Shown here: positions 7,758 to 15,610 of the stretch, one piece after another | How the letters are laid out: each line of letters opens with the position of its first letter | Position numbering within the stretch: the stretch's first letter is position 1 | Assembly: GCF_013042245.1 (NCBI RefSeq) | Contig: NZ_JABDQL010000059.1 | Location: 1-33,590, forward strand | Direction: 5' to 3' | From: Winogradskyella sp. | GTDB lineage: Bacteria > Bacteroidota > Bacteroidia > Flavobacteriales > Flavobacteriaceae | DNA length: 33,590 nt | Program-made: the position numbers and the translations under genes | The notes under the pieces: generated by a model | Told to the model about the DNA's origin: nothing | What the model saw: only the letters and a program-made list of their open reading frames with translations | Database searches by the model: none

Positions 7758-7765
7758 TATCTTTG
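7758..7765 (+). promoter_or_regulatory. -7 promoter box of the lysozyme-like gene
   Basis: TATCTTTG matches TAnnTTTG and lies 53 bases upstream of the ATG at 7819, giving a leader of about 45 nt. The gene would therefore be transcribed independently of the mltG run. No clear -33 element is seen. Confidence 0.5.
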
Positions 7766-7818
7766 CAACGAATTTTAAAAGGATAATTTTTATTGTTTTT
7801 TAATTAAAATTTATTGTT

Positions 7819-8478
7819 ATGAACAAACAAATAGTATCTAAAGTTATAGTGCCTTTTGTGGTATGTTTTCTTATTGCATTAGCACTTTATCCTTCGACTA
7901 TCGTAAATCCAGAACAATATTCTACCGAGGGATTGGACTTGGATTTTAATGTGCCGAAGAATATTGCTATGGTTGATAAAAAGCCTCAAGTAAAAAACGA
8001 AAAGGTATTTACACCATATTTAGGAAAATCTTTTGAAGCTTTTAAAGAAGCATTAGCGTTCAAGGAATCTCAAGGTGATTATTTTTCGGTGAACACTTTT
8101 GGTTATTTAGGAAAATACCAATTTGGTAAAGAGACTTTAAAAATGTTAGGCATCTATAACCCTGTATATTTTTTAAATACTCCAGAGCTCCAAGAGAAAG
8201 CTTTTATTGCTAACGCTAGACGAAATAAATGGATTTTACGTAGAGATATCAAGCGTTTTGTGGGTAAAAAAATTGGGGCTGTTGAAGTTACAGAGTCAGG
8301 TATATTAGCCGCAGCTCATTTAGCTGGTGCTGGAAGTGTGAAAAAGTACCTTAGAAGCTATGGGGCTAACAATTTTGCTGACGGTTATGGTACGACTGTA
8401 CGATACTACTTGAAGCGTTTTGCGGGATACGATACTTCTTTTATTGCTCCAGAACGAAAAGCAAAAGCTAGTATTTAA
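7819..8478 (+). CDS. Membrane-anchored lysozyme-like protein (putative peptidoglycan lytic enzyme)
   Basis: The 219-residue protein has an N-terminal transmembrane segment or signal (about residues 9-24), a linker of about 45 residues, and a C-terminal domain with lysozyme/transglycosylase-like features: Glu83 in ALAFKESQGDY followed by GYLGKYQFG (95-103). This recalls the catalytic Glu and the G-x-x-G-x-x-Q-F motif of goose-type lysozyme and Slt-family folds. A later helix pair contains ESGILAAAHLAGAGSVKKYL. I recall flavobacterial homologues labelled peptidoglycan-binding LysM proteins, but no LysM repeat is visible. Activity is unproven. It converges with the methyltransferase gene on the other strand, overlapping it by 4 bases. 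Confidence 0.75.
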   Translation: MNKQIVSKVIVPFVVCFLIALALYPSTIVNPEQYSTEGLDLDFNVPKNIAMVDKKPQVKNEKVFTPYLGKSFEAFKEALAFKESQGDYFSVNTFGYLGKYQFGKETLKMLGIYNPVYFLNTPELQEKAFIANARRNKWILRRDIKRFVGKKIGAVEVTESGILAAAHLAGAGSVKKYLRSYGANNFADGYGTTVRYYLKRFAGYDTSFIAPERKAKASI

Positions 8479-9188
8479 TCTTTTTGAATAATAAATATAG
8501 CAGGGCGCTTGTGAAAGTCTTCGGTATTATTTTTCCAGTCTTTAGCGGATTGTGTTTTGATATATTCCGTAGGTAGCGTCAAATCACAAGCAACACATAC
8601 TCTCGTGTTGGGATGTAATGTCGCAGACAAATCGGCTAGCATTTGATTATTTCTATACGGTGTTTCGATAAACAACTGTGTTTGGTTCAATTCCGAAGAG
8701 CGTCTTTCCAACGCTTTTATTTGCTGTTTACGTTCTTTTTTATCGATAGGTAAGTATCCATTAAAAGTAAAGCTTTGTCCATTCATTCCAGAGCTCATAA
8801 GCGCTAATAAAACAGATGATGGACCAACAAGAGGAACAACTTTTATATTCATTGCGTGGGCAATACTAACAATATCTGCACCTGGATCTGCAATAGCGGG
8901 GCATCCAGCTTCTGAGATAATACCCATAGAAATACCGTTTAAACAAGGTTCTAAAAATGAATTTAACTCAGATTCTTGAGTGTACTTATTTAGGACTTTT
9001 AGTTTTAGATTAGGTTGTGATTTGCTTGGAACCACACGTTTTATAAAACGTCTTGCTGTTTTCTCATTTTCAACGATGTAATCATCAAGCTGTTCAATGA
9101 TTTTTTTTATAGAAAGCGGTAAAACTTCAAGAGGAGGATTATCGCCAAGTCTTGTAGGGATGAGGTAGAGTTTGCCTTTTGATTTCAT
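8475..9188 (-). CDS. RsmI-like SAM-dependent methyltransferase (tetrapyrrole methylase fold)
   Basis: The 237-residue protein begins GKLYLIPTRLGDNPP and carries GIISEAGCPAIADPG (about residues 87-101) and LVGPSSVLLALMSSGMNGQSF, the SAM-binding loops of the tetrapyrrole methylase fold used by RsmI, the 16S rRNA C1402 2'-O-methyltransferase. It is shorter than RsmI (about 280) and has CP in place of the usual TP in the DAGTP motif, so it looks like a separate Bacteroidota clade; an rRNA substrate is likely but not shown. It is the third gene of the dnaA, phosphatase, methyltransferase series on the minus strand, separated from the phosphatase by 207 bases that contain a palindromic repeat. Confidence 0.85.
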   Translation of the reverse strand: MKSKGKLYLIPTRLGDNPPLEVLPLSIKKIIEQLDDYIVENEKTARRFIKRVVPSKSQPNLKLKVLNKYTQESELNSFLEPCLNGISMGIISEAGCPAIADPGADIVSIAHAMNIKVVPLVGPSSVLLALMSSGMNGQSFTFNGYLPIDKKERKQQIKALERRSSELNQTQLFIETPYRNNQMLADLSATLHPNTRVCVACDLTLPTEYIKTQSAKDWKNNTEDFHKRPAIFIIQKD

Positions 9189-9267
9189 AAATCAAATATA
9201 GCTAATCTTTAATGAATTTATTATTGCAGTTTCTGTATATCCTTAAAGTGTAATAATCAGTATGTAT

Positions 9268-9366
9268 CTGTCATTTCGAGCGTAGTCGAGAAATCTAAGT
9301 TTTTGATTTGAAACACATTTCGACTTTAGTTTATGCTGAGCACAGTCGAAGTACTCAATGTGACAG
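9268..9366. repeat. Intergenic palindromic repeat of the REP-like flavobacterial type
   Basis: The ends read CTGTCA (9268-9273) and TGACAG (9361-9366). Inside are an imperfect palindrome around TTTCGAGCGTAGTCGAGAAA (9274-9293) and a larger inverted repeat with TTCGACT (9319-9325) against AGTCGAA (9344-9350). Elements with CGAGCGTAGTCGAG and TGCTGAGCACAGTCGAA cores are scattered between genes in many Flavobacteriaceae genomes, as I recall. Only this copy is seen in the window. It sits inside the otherwise compact dnaA gene run. Confidence 0.65.
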
Positions 9367-9395
9367 AATGTGTTTGAAATCTAAATTATTACAGA

Positions 9396-9878
9396 TTACG
9401 GACATAAAAATTGCAGTTTATCGGAAATAATATCACAAGTCTCGTTCAAAATCTTAAAAACATATTCAAACCCTGAATCGCCTCCATAGTAAGGGTCAGG
9501 TACGTTTTTGTCCGAAATTGATGGATTTTCATTTAGAATAAGCTTAACCTTTTCTTCATCTTCTTTACTTTGAGCTAAATCTAAAATATTTTTATAATTG
9601 GAACTATCCATAGCATAGATGATATCAAAATTTTTGAAGTCTAGAACAGAAAATTGTCGTGCTCTCTGTAAGGCAATATCCAGTCCATTGACTTTAGCTA
9701 TATGTATAGAGCGTTTGTCAGGCTTATTGCCAATATGATAAGCTGCTGTACCAGCGGAATCTATAGTGAAATTTTGAGAAGGTAATTTAGATTTTAAAAT
9801 ACCCTGTGCTAATGGAGAACGGCAAATATTACCGAGACAAACCATTAAAATTTTTGTTTTTGATGGTTTGGAGCACAT
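9396..9878 (-). CDS. Low-molecular-weight protein-tyrosine phosphatase
   Basis: The 160-residue protein carries the phosphatase P-loop CLGNICRSP (Cys14 to Arg20 and on) near its N terminus and the general-acid motif DPYYGG (Asp128), which together define the low-molecular-weight PTP / arsenate reductase fold. In bacteria such enzymes usually dephosphorylate tyrosine kinases of capsule or exopolysaccharide export, but no such kinase is present here; the gene instead follows dnaA by 18 bases. An arsenate reductase role is less likely because the C-terminal redox cysteine pair of ArsC is not apparent. Likely cotranscribed with dnaA. Confidence 0.92.
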   Translation of the reverse strand: MCSKPSKTKILMVCLGNICRSPLAQGILKSKLPSQNFTIDSAGTAAYHIGNKPDKRSIHIAKVNGLDIALQRARQFSVLDFKNFDIIYAMDSSNYKNILDLAQSKEDEEKVKLILNENPSISDKNVPDPYYGGDSGFEYVFKILNETCDIISDKLQFLCP

Positions 9879-9896
9879 TTTATTTGTTAAAAATGA

Positions 9897-11324
9897 TTAG
9901 AGCGTTAATTTTTTTGATAAGTCTTCAACATACTTTCTAAATTGCTTGTCTGTAGATGACAAATTATCTACAGTTTTACAAGCGTGTAGTACGGTAGCAT
10001 GATCACGTTGTCCAATTTGAGAGCCAATACTTGCCAACGAAGCTTTTGTGTATTTTTTAGCAAAGAACATAGCCAACTGTCTTGCTTGTACAATATGGCG
10101 TTTACGTGTTTTAGATTGTAAAGTACTTACATCCATCTGGAAGTAATCTGAAACTACCTTTTGGATGTAATCTATAGAAACCTCTCGTTTGGTATTTTTT
10201 ACAAATTTCTCAACAATATCTTTTGCTAGATTGAGTGTGATTTCTTTCTTGTTGAAAGAAGATTGTGCAATTAATGAGATGATTGCGCCTTCTAATTCTC
10301 TAACGTTAGATTTTATATGTTTAGCAACATATTCTATAATTTCATCTGGCATTTCTACGCCGTCACGATAGAGTTTATTTTCTAAAATAGATACACGAGT
10401 TTCAAAATCAGGACTTTGTAATTCAGCAGATAAACCCCATTTAAAACGTGATAATAAGCGCTGCTCGATATCTTGCATATCTACAGGTGCTTTGTCACTG
10501 GTTAAGATAACTTGCTTTCCATTTTGGTGTAAATGGTTAAAAATATGGAAGAAAACATCTTGCGTACCCGACTTACCAGAGAAAAATTGTGCATCATCAA
10601 TAATGAGTACATCTATAATTTGGTAGAAATGAATAAAGTCATTTCTATTATTTTTCTTTACAGAGTCTATATATTGTTGTGTAAATTTTTCAGCTGAAAT
10701 ATATAAAACGGTCTTTTCAGGATATTTATCTTTAATATCGACACCAATAGCATGGGCTAAATGTGTTTTTCCTAAACCAACACCACCAAAAATTAATAGT
10801 GGGTTAAAAGATGTACCCCCAGGCTTATTGGCAACTGCAATAGCTGCATTTCGAGCTAATCGGTTAGAATCACCTTCAAGAAAATTTTCAAAAGTATAAT
10901 TTGGATTAAGCTGTGATTCAATTTTAACATTTCGTATCCCTGGAATAACAAATGGATTTTTTAACTCAGGGTTTTTATTATTAAAAGCAACATCTACATC
11001 TTGTGATTTTAGAGCAGATCTATTAGAACTTGGAATTCGTTCTGTAAATGGTTGTTTATTGCCATAGGTGTTTTCCATTTTTATAACGTAAACCAGTTTA
11101 GCGTCTTCACCAAGCTCTTTGGTTAAAGCTACTTTAAGAATTTTTACGTAATGCTCTTCGAGCCATTCATAGAAAAATTTACTAGGAACCTGGATACTTA
11201 AAGCATTATTGGTGAGTTTTACGGCTACGATAGGTTCAAACCACGTTTTATACGCTTGAGGTTGAATATTATCTTTTATAAAAGAGAGACATTTGTCCCA
11301 GACCGATTGAGCCGTTACATTCAT
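9897..11324 (-). CDS. dnaA: Chromosomal replication initiator protein DnaA
   Basis: This AAA+ ATPase binds DnaA boxes at oriC and opens the duplex for replication. The 475-residue protein has domain I (residues 1-85, SVWDKCLSFIKDNIQPQAYKTW), a linker (about 86-135), the AAA+ domain with Walker A GGVGLGKT (180-187), Walker B VLIIDDAQFF (239-248) and LLSRFKWGL (sensor region), and the DNA-binding domain IV with the signature IGQRDHATVLHACK (about 438-451). All hallmarks are intact. It heads a minus-strand run with the phosphatase and the RsmI-like gene. The 202-base upstream gap contains imperfect DnaA boxes and a small leader hairpin, so autoregulation is possible. Confidence 0.98.
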   Translation of the reverse strand: MNVTAQSVWDKCLSFIKDNIQPQAYKTWFEPIVAVKLTNNALSIQVPSKFFYEWLEEHYVKILKVALTKELGEDAKLVYVIKMENTYGNKQPFTERIPSSNRSALKSQDVDVAFNNKNPELKNPFVIPGIRNVKIESQLNPNYTFENFLEGDSNRLARNAAIAVANKPGGTSFNPLLIFGGVGLGKTHLAHAIGVDIKDKYPEKTVLYISAEKFTQQYIDSVKKNNRNDFIHFYQIIDVLIIDDAQFFSGKSGTQDVFFHIFNHLHQNGKQVILTSDKAPVDMQDIEQRLLSRFKWGLSAELQSPDFETRVSILENKLYRDGVEMPDEIIEYVAKHIKSNVRELEGAIISLIAQSSFNKKEITLNLAKDIVEKFVKNTKREVSIDYIQKVVSDYFQMDVSTLQSKTRKRHIVQARQLAMFFAKKYTKASLASIGSQIGQRDHATVLHACKTVDNLSSTDKQFRKYVEDLSKKLTL

Positions 11325-11526
11325 ACTTTAAATTAGGTTTAGCAAGTTTAGTTATTTTAGCAAAAAAAGAGGTATTGAATTTCCTCTACGAATTTTATTT
11401 CTTGACAAATATGTGAACAAAAAAGGTAAAAAAAAAACGAAATCGATTAGAATTTTAAGATTTTTTTTCTCATGTTAAACACAACAATTAAAGGTACATT
11501 TTTTTCTTTAAAAAATTATCCAAAAA
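11325..11526. promoter_or_regulatory. dnaA upstream region with degenerate DnaA boxes
   Basis: The 202-base AT-rich gap between divergent dnaA and the thioesterase gene holds three 9-mers close to the DnaA box TTATNCACA: TTATCCAAA (11516-11524), TTAAACACA (11475-11483) and, on the minus strand, TTGTTCACA (11412-11420). It also holds long A runs. It could be the dnaA autoregulatory region or part of an origin. None of the boxes is perfect and their number is low for an oriC, so the call is tentative. Confidence 0.3.
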
Positions 11527-11934
11527 ATGCTAAAAAACGAAACAAAAATACGAGTACGCTACGGCGAGACAGACCAAATGGGAGTTGTTTATCATGCAAA
11601 TTACGCTTCTTATTTTGAGGTAGGACGTACTGAGTGGTTGCGCGAGTACGGATTAACCTACAAATCTATGGAAGATAATGGAATTATGTTACCTGTAATC
11701 TCATTGGAAATTAAGTATAAAAATTCTGCCGTATACGATGATGAATTGACGATAATAACTTCCATAAAAAGTTTACCTAAAGCACGTATTGAATTTGATT
11801 ACGAATTGCTTAATCCATCTGGAGAATTATTAGCAACTGGAAATACCGTTTTGGTTTTTATTGATATGAAACGAAACCGACCAACACGTTGTCCAGATTA
11901 CTTAATGAAACGACTGACAGAAAAGTCTTTATAG
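11527..11934 (+). CDS. Acyl-CoA thioesterase, 4HBT/YbgC-like hot-dog fold
   Basis: The 135-residue protein has the hot-dog thioesterase signature YGETDQMGVVYHANYASYF with the catalytic Asp16, followed by EVGRTEWLREYG, as in the YbgC/4-hydroxybenzoyl-CoA thioesterase group. These small cytosolic enzymes hydrolyse acyl-CoA thioesters, and YbgC itself is linked to the Tol-Pal envelope system in proteobacteria; no tol genes are adjacent here. It is transcribed away from dnaA. Its last 6 bases overlap the 3' end of the convergent YigZ gene. The natural acyl substrate is not predictable. Confidence 0.92.
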   Translation: MLKNETKIRVRYGETDQMGVVYHANYASYFEVGRTEWLREYGLTYKSMEDNGIMLPVISLEIKYKNSAVYDDELTIITSIKSLPKARIEFDYELLNPSGELLATGNTVLVFIDMKRNRPTRCPDYLMKRLTEKSL

Positions 11935-12537
11935 TTTAGTAATGCTAATTTCATAAAAACTGCTGAAGGTGTCTAATAATTTATTAGCATGGCCCTTACG
12001 TACTGAAACCGTCAAAACACAATCCAGCTCAAGTTTTTGTGAATCAATTTCTGCAGTATTGTCTTTTAATATTCGCATAACACGACTCATATGTTTGTAG
12101 TCAAACTGTATTTTAAATTGCGTATCAATTGTTTTCTCTACGATTTGCGTATTTTCTAATGCCATCTGTGCTACTGTTCGATAGGCATTAATTAAGCCAC
12201 CAACACCCAACTTAACGCCTCCAAAATATCGCACAACAACGACTAAGACATTAGTAAGTTCAAAGGACTGTATTTGCCCATATATGGGCATACCTGCAGA
12301 ATTATTAGGTTCTCCATCATCATTTGCACGATATCGTAAAGTTTCTGTACCTAATTGATAAGCATAGCACCAATGACGTGCGGCGTAATGCTCCTTTTTT
12401 AATTTTTCGAGATATAGTTTAACATCGTCTTCGCTCTTTACAGGAAACGCATAAGCAAAAAATTTAGAATTTTTATCCTTAAACAGTCCTTCTTCTGAAG
12501 GTTTTGTAATGGTTTTATAGGTGTCTTTTGTCTCCAT
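11929..12537 (-). CDS. YigZ/IMPACT family protein
   Basis: The 202-residue protein contains the UPF0029/IMPACT domain with AARHWCYAYQLG, RANDDGEPNNSAGMPI and VVRYFGGVKLGVGGLI, then a C-terminal DUF1949-like ferredoxin-fold segment. The family is related to the eukaryotic translation regulator IMPACT; the bacterial members have no firmly settled role, though a link to translation has been proposed. It is the last gene of the LEA14-ribD-HAD-EamA-YigZ run and its ATG overlaps the stop of the transporter gene by one base (TAATG type), suggesting translational coupling. Confidence 0.92.
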   Translation of the reverse strand: METKDTYKTITKPSEEGLFKDKNSKFFAYAFPVKSEDDVKLYLEKLKKEHYAARHWCYAYQLGTETLRYRANDDGEPNNSAGMPIYGQIQSFELTNVLVVVVRYFGGVKLGVGGLINAYRTVAQMALENTQIVEKTIDTQFKIQFDYKHMSRVMRILKDNTAEIDSQKLELDCVLTVSVRKGHANKLLDTFSSFYEISITKL

Positions 12538-13388
12538 TAGGCCAAAGTAACTAAAACAATGGACACTAAGGCTAGTGAAATTCCAACCCAGTTTTTGGTT
12601 GATATTTTTTCACTAAAAATAACTAAACCAATTAAGGTAGATACAGCAACAATAGCAACATTATTGACTGTAAATAATGTTGAACTCTCAAGACCATCAA
12701 CCCTTAGTGCTTTCAATAAAAAGTAAATAGAGGCATAATTTATTAGCCCAAGTGTAATTCCTAAGGGTAGACTTTTAATATTGAATTTCTTTTTAAAGCG
12801 TAGGTTTTTATAGACTAGTATTGAAGTACCAATTACAAAAGCGACTCCAAAAATTAATGCAGAAAATAATGGTATTCTATCATCTGGAGCAAAATAATTA
12901 ATTGATGTATCTATAATACCCGAACCAATAAATAAAAGTATTGGAAGGTAGAGTGCTTGCGTTATGACACTATTTTCTTTTTGTTTTAGGGAAGAAAGGT
13001 ATACAGCAACTAGTGCTAAAACGATTCCTGTTATCTTCTGAAAACTTAAACTCTCGTTGTAAACATATAGTCCAAAGATTACAGGAATGATAACACTCAT
13101 TTTACTTGCTACTGAGGCAACAGAAAGCCCGTTCTTTTGAGCTGTTAACGCCATTACGTTAAAAATGGCTATAAATAAAAAGCCTAAAACCATTACGCCA
13201 ATAAACCAATTTGAAGTTATGATCTCATGAGGATTGAGACCTTTATCGTTATGTATTAAGCCACAAATACAAGCTGTTACATAATTGACAACGATTCCTT
13301 GTAGCGTGTCTACTTTATATTTATTAAAAAGTTTAAAAATGACAAATATCCCCGTTGAGGAAATAATACTGAGCGCTAAATAAATCAA
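12537..13388 (-). CDS. EamA/DMT-superfamily membrane transporter
   Basis: The 283-residue protein is almost entirely hydrophobic with about ten predicted transmembrane helices in two five-helix halves, the arrangement of drug/metabolite transporters (EamA family). Recognisable pieces are GIVLALVAVYLSSL at the end of the first half and the C-terminal GLVIFSEKISTKNWVGISLALVSIVLV, which repeats the same pattern. The substrate is unknown; members export amino acids, sugars or nucleobases. It overlaps the HAD gene upstream by 4 bases (ATGA) and YigZ downstream by 1 base. Confidence 0.88.
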   Translation of the reverse strand: MIYLALSIISSTGIFVIFKLFNKYKVDTLQGIVVNYVTACICGLIHNDKGLNPHEIITSNWFIGVMVLGFLFIAIFNVMALTAQKNGLSVASVASKMSVIIPVIFGLYVYNESLSFQKITGIVLALVAVYLSSLKQKENSVITQALYLPILLFIGSGIIDTSINYFAPDDRIPLFSALIFGVAFVIGTSILVYKNLRFKKKFNIKSLPLGITLGLINYASIYFLLKALRVDGLESSTLFTVNNVAIVAVSTLIGLVIFSEKISTKNWVGISLALVSIVLVTLA

Positions 13389-13996
13389 AATAGATGTTTT
13401 TTAATTCTAAATAAATCAACAACATCTTCTTTGGTTTCGTCTATATTCCAAGTATGTATTCCCAAGCTTTTAGCTGTATCTGTATTTTCTTTTGTGTCGT
13501 CGATAAAAAGACATTCATCAGACTTTAGATGATTAGTTTCTAATACAAATTGGTAAATGTCTGAGTTTGGCTTTCTTAAATTGATTTTGTGAGATAAGTA
13601 AAACGCATCAAAACAAGATTTAAAATCCTCATAAAAAGATACATTGTCTTTTATATAGTCGATATGCATTGCGTTGGTATTGCTTAATAGTATAAGTTTA
13701 AAATTTTGGTCTTTAGAGAGTTTTTTTGCAAAGTTTAATCTGTAATTTGGAAAGTCTTTAATAATGAAATTCCAAGCATGAATTATCTGCGCATCACTTA
13801 GTGCAGGAAATTTAGTTTTATAAAACGATAAAAATTGAGATGTTGATATGGCTCCAATTTCGTATTGCATATTGGCTTGCCGCATATCTTCTTCAAAAGC
13901 ACTTAAATTAAATAATTTTAGTGCGTTATTCATGGCACCTTGTTTGTTAAGATTAATGAACACATCTCCAAAATCGAAAATTAGTGTACTAATCAT
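13385..13996 (-). CDS. HAD-superfamily hydrolase (YihX/haloacid dehalogenase-like)
   Basis: The 203-residue protein has all four HAD motifs: motif I DFGDV with nucleophile Asp8 and Asp11, motif II LLSNTN (Ser104), motif III Lys141 (RKPNSDIY) and motif IV IDDTKEN (Asp165, Asp166). An alpha-helical cap follows motif I, as in YihX-like sugar phosphatases. In the riboflavin pathway the phosphatase that acts on the RibD product is a HAD enzyme in several bacteria, and this gene overlaps ribD by 8 bases. A role as that missing phosphatase is possible but is inference from position only. Confidence 0.9.
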   Translation of the reverse strand: MISTLIFDFGDVFINLNKQGAMNNALKLFNLSAFEEDMRQANMQYEIGAISTSQFLSFYKTKFPALSDAQIIHAWNFIIKDFPNYRLNFAKKLSKDQNFKLILLSNTNAMHIDYIKDNVSFYEDFKSCFDAFYLSHKINLRKPNSDIYQFVLETNHLKSDECLFIDDTKENTDTAKSLGIHTWNIDETKEDVVDLFRIKKHLF

Positions 13997-15086
13997 TTGT
14001 GTAAATCTTTAAGGTGTCACTCAGTATTTGTTGTTCAGATTTTATTTTTCCATTAATAATGGGAGCTTTCACACCGTCTCTAAATTCAGCCTCGCCAATA
14101 AAAACTCGCGCTTCGTCCCAAAGATTTTCATCAATAAAAGTTTGAAGCGTTTTGGCGCCGCCTTCGATTATTATGGAATTAATTTGCCATTTTGTTAATC
14201 CTAAGCATATTTGATGAGCGATTTTATTTGATTTATTCCAATCGATTTCATAGAACCCTGCACTAAAGCCAATATTTAGTGGAGGGTTAATAGACCATTC
14301 TTTTTGATTTGAGTCTGCTTCAGGAAAAATATAACTTTTGCCATGGATTATTATATTATCGCTTTTATCATTTGTTACTGCAAATTCTTTATCTATTTTT
14401 AAACTTTTATCTAAAAGAACTCTAATTGGATTCTCGCCAGTCCAATCTCTAACTGTTAAGCTTGGATTGTCTTCAATGACTGTATTTGTTCCAACTAAAA
14501 TAGCTTGCTCTTCAGCACGCCATTTGTGTGCCAATTGCCTTGAGTATGGGTTAGTAATCCATATGGGTTTTTGTTCGTGCTTAGTTTTTGGAGCAATAAA
14601 ACCATTTTTAGTTTCAGCCCATTTTAATATAATATAAGGGCGTTTTTTGTTATGATAGGTAAAAAAACGTTTGTGATGGGCTATACATTCATCTTCTAAA
14701 ACACCAACAGTAACATTGCACCCGGAGGCTTTTAGTTTAGCGATACCTTTACCAGAAACTTCAGGATTATCGTCTACGCAACCGACGACCACTTCAGGTA
14801 TCTTATGTTTAATAATTACATCACTGCAGGGCGGCGTTTTACCATAGTGGCTGCATGGTTCTAAGGTAACATAAAGTGTGCTTTGTTGTAAAAGCGATTT
14901 ATCTTTTACAGAATTAATTGCATTAACTTCGGCATGTGGACCACCGCAAGGACTTGTGTAGCCTTCGCCAATAATGATGTTATTATAAACTATCACGGCG
15001 CCAACCATGGGATTTGGGCGTGTAGTCCCTAATCCATTTTTTGCAATTTGTAAACTTCTTTTTATGTATACTTCGTGAGTCTTCAA
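13989..15086 (-). CDS. ribD: Bifunctional riboflavin biosynthesis protein RibD
   Basis: It deaminates 2,5-diamino-6-ribosylamino-4(3H)-pyrimidinone 5'-phosphate and then reduces the ribose ring, in the cytosol. The 365-residue protein has an N-terminal cytidine-deaminase-like zinc domain with HAEVNAI (His51, Glu53) and PCSHYGKTPPC (Cys78, Cys87), and a C-terminal reductase domain (about residues 145-360) with KWAETKNGFIA, VGTNTVIEDNPSLTVR and IIEGGAKTLQTF. Both halves look complete. It follows the LEA14-like lipoprotein by 2 bases and overlaps the HAD gene by 8 bases. No FMN riboswitch is visible upstream, and the other rib genes are elsewhere. Confidence 0.96.
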   Translation of the reverse strand: MKTHEVYIKRSLQIAKNGLGTTRPNPMVGAVIVYNNIIIGEGYTSPCGGPHAEVNAINSVKDKSLLQQSTLYVTLEPCSHYGKTPPCSDVIIKHKIPEVVVGCVDDNPEVSGKGIAKLKASGCNVTVGVLEDECIAHHKRFFTYHNKKRPYIILKWAETKNGFIAPKTKHEQKPIWITNPYSRQLAHKWRAEEQAILVGTNTVIEDNPSLTVRDWTGENPIRVLLDKSLKIDKEFAVTNDKSDNIIIHGKSYIFPEADSNQKEWSINPPLNIGFSAGFYEIDWNKSNKIAHQICLGLTKWQINSIIIEGGAKTLQTFIDENLWDEARVFIGEAEFRDGVKAPIINGKIKSEQQILSDTLKIYTND

Positions 15087-15088
15087 GT

Positions 15089-15544
15089 TTAGAGTTTCAT
15101 TTTAATATCCTGCGTTTTGTCTACGATATACGTAGATGAATATCCAAGCACCTTATAGTCAATTTCACCTTTGTATTGTACTTTAAGTTTTTGCGAAAAT
15201 AGGCTTCCAATAAACCCTTCAATACTGTTTTTGTCTATTATGCTGTCTGTTGAGACGGCAACAGTTAAAGGGATTTTAAATTCAGCTTTTTTAGGAACGC
15301 TAAATGATTCTGTATTAAACCTTGCAACTTCTATCTCATTGATGTAAACATTTAGGTTTTCAGTTTCTAAAGTGCCACCAACATCATTAGGGTTTTTGAA
15401 AATAACATTTGCGCTCAATGTAATGGTCTTACTATTAGAATCGAGAATCTTTATATTATCTACGCCAACAAATTCTGGTTTTTCAGTAACGGTACAGTTG
15501 AAAAGTAATATAAAAAACAGAAAAAACAACATCAGTTTTTTCAT
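15089..15544 (-). CDS. LEA14-like (LEA_2 domain) lipoprotein
   Basis: From the ATG at 15544 the protein has 151 residues: a lipoprotein signal (MKKLMLFFLFFILLFNC, lipidated Cys17) and a single LEA_2/WHy-type beta-sandwich domain with TLSANVIFKNPNDVGGTLETE and FSVPKKAEFKIPLTVAV. An upstream in-frame ATG at 15574 would add 10 residues in front of the signal peptide and is less likely. Such proteins in plants and bacteria are associated with desiccation or stress, but function in Bacteroidota is unknown. It is the first gene of the run ending in YigZ and sits back to back with the GNAT gene at 15611. Confidence 0.85.
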   Translation of the reverse strand: MKKLMLFFLFFILLFNCTVTEKPEFVGVDNIKILDSNSKTITLSANVIFKNPNDVGGTLETENLNVYINEIEVARFNTESFSVPKKAEFKIPLTVAVSTDSIIDKNSIEGFIGSLFSQKLKVQYKGEIDYKVLGYSSTYIVDKTQDIKMKL

Positions 15545-15610
15545 AAAAAGGAGGGTTTTATTATGTATCTTCATGCCTTTAAAAAAAATAACTAGTTAAT
15601 TACTATTTCT

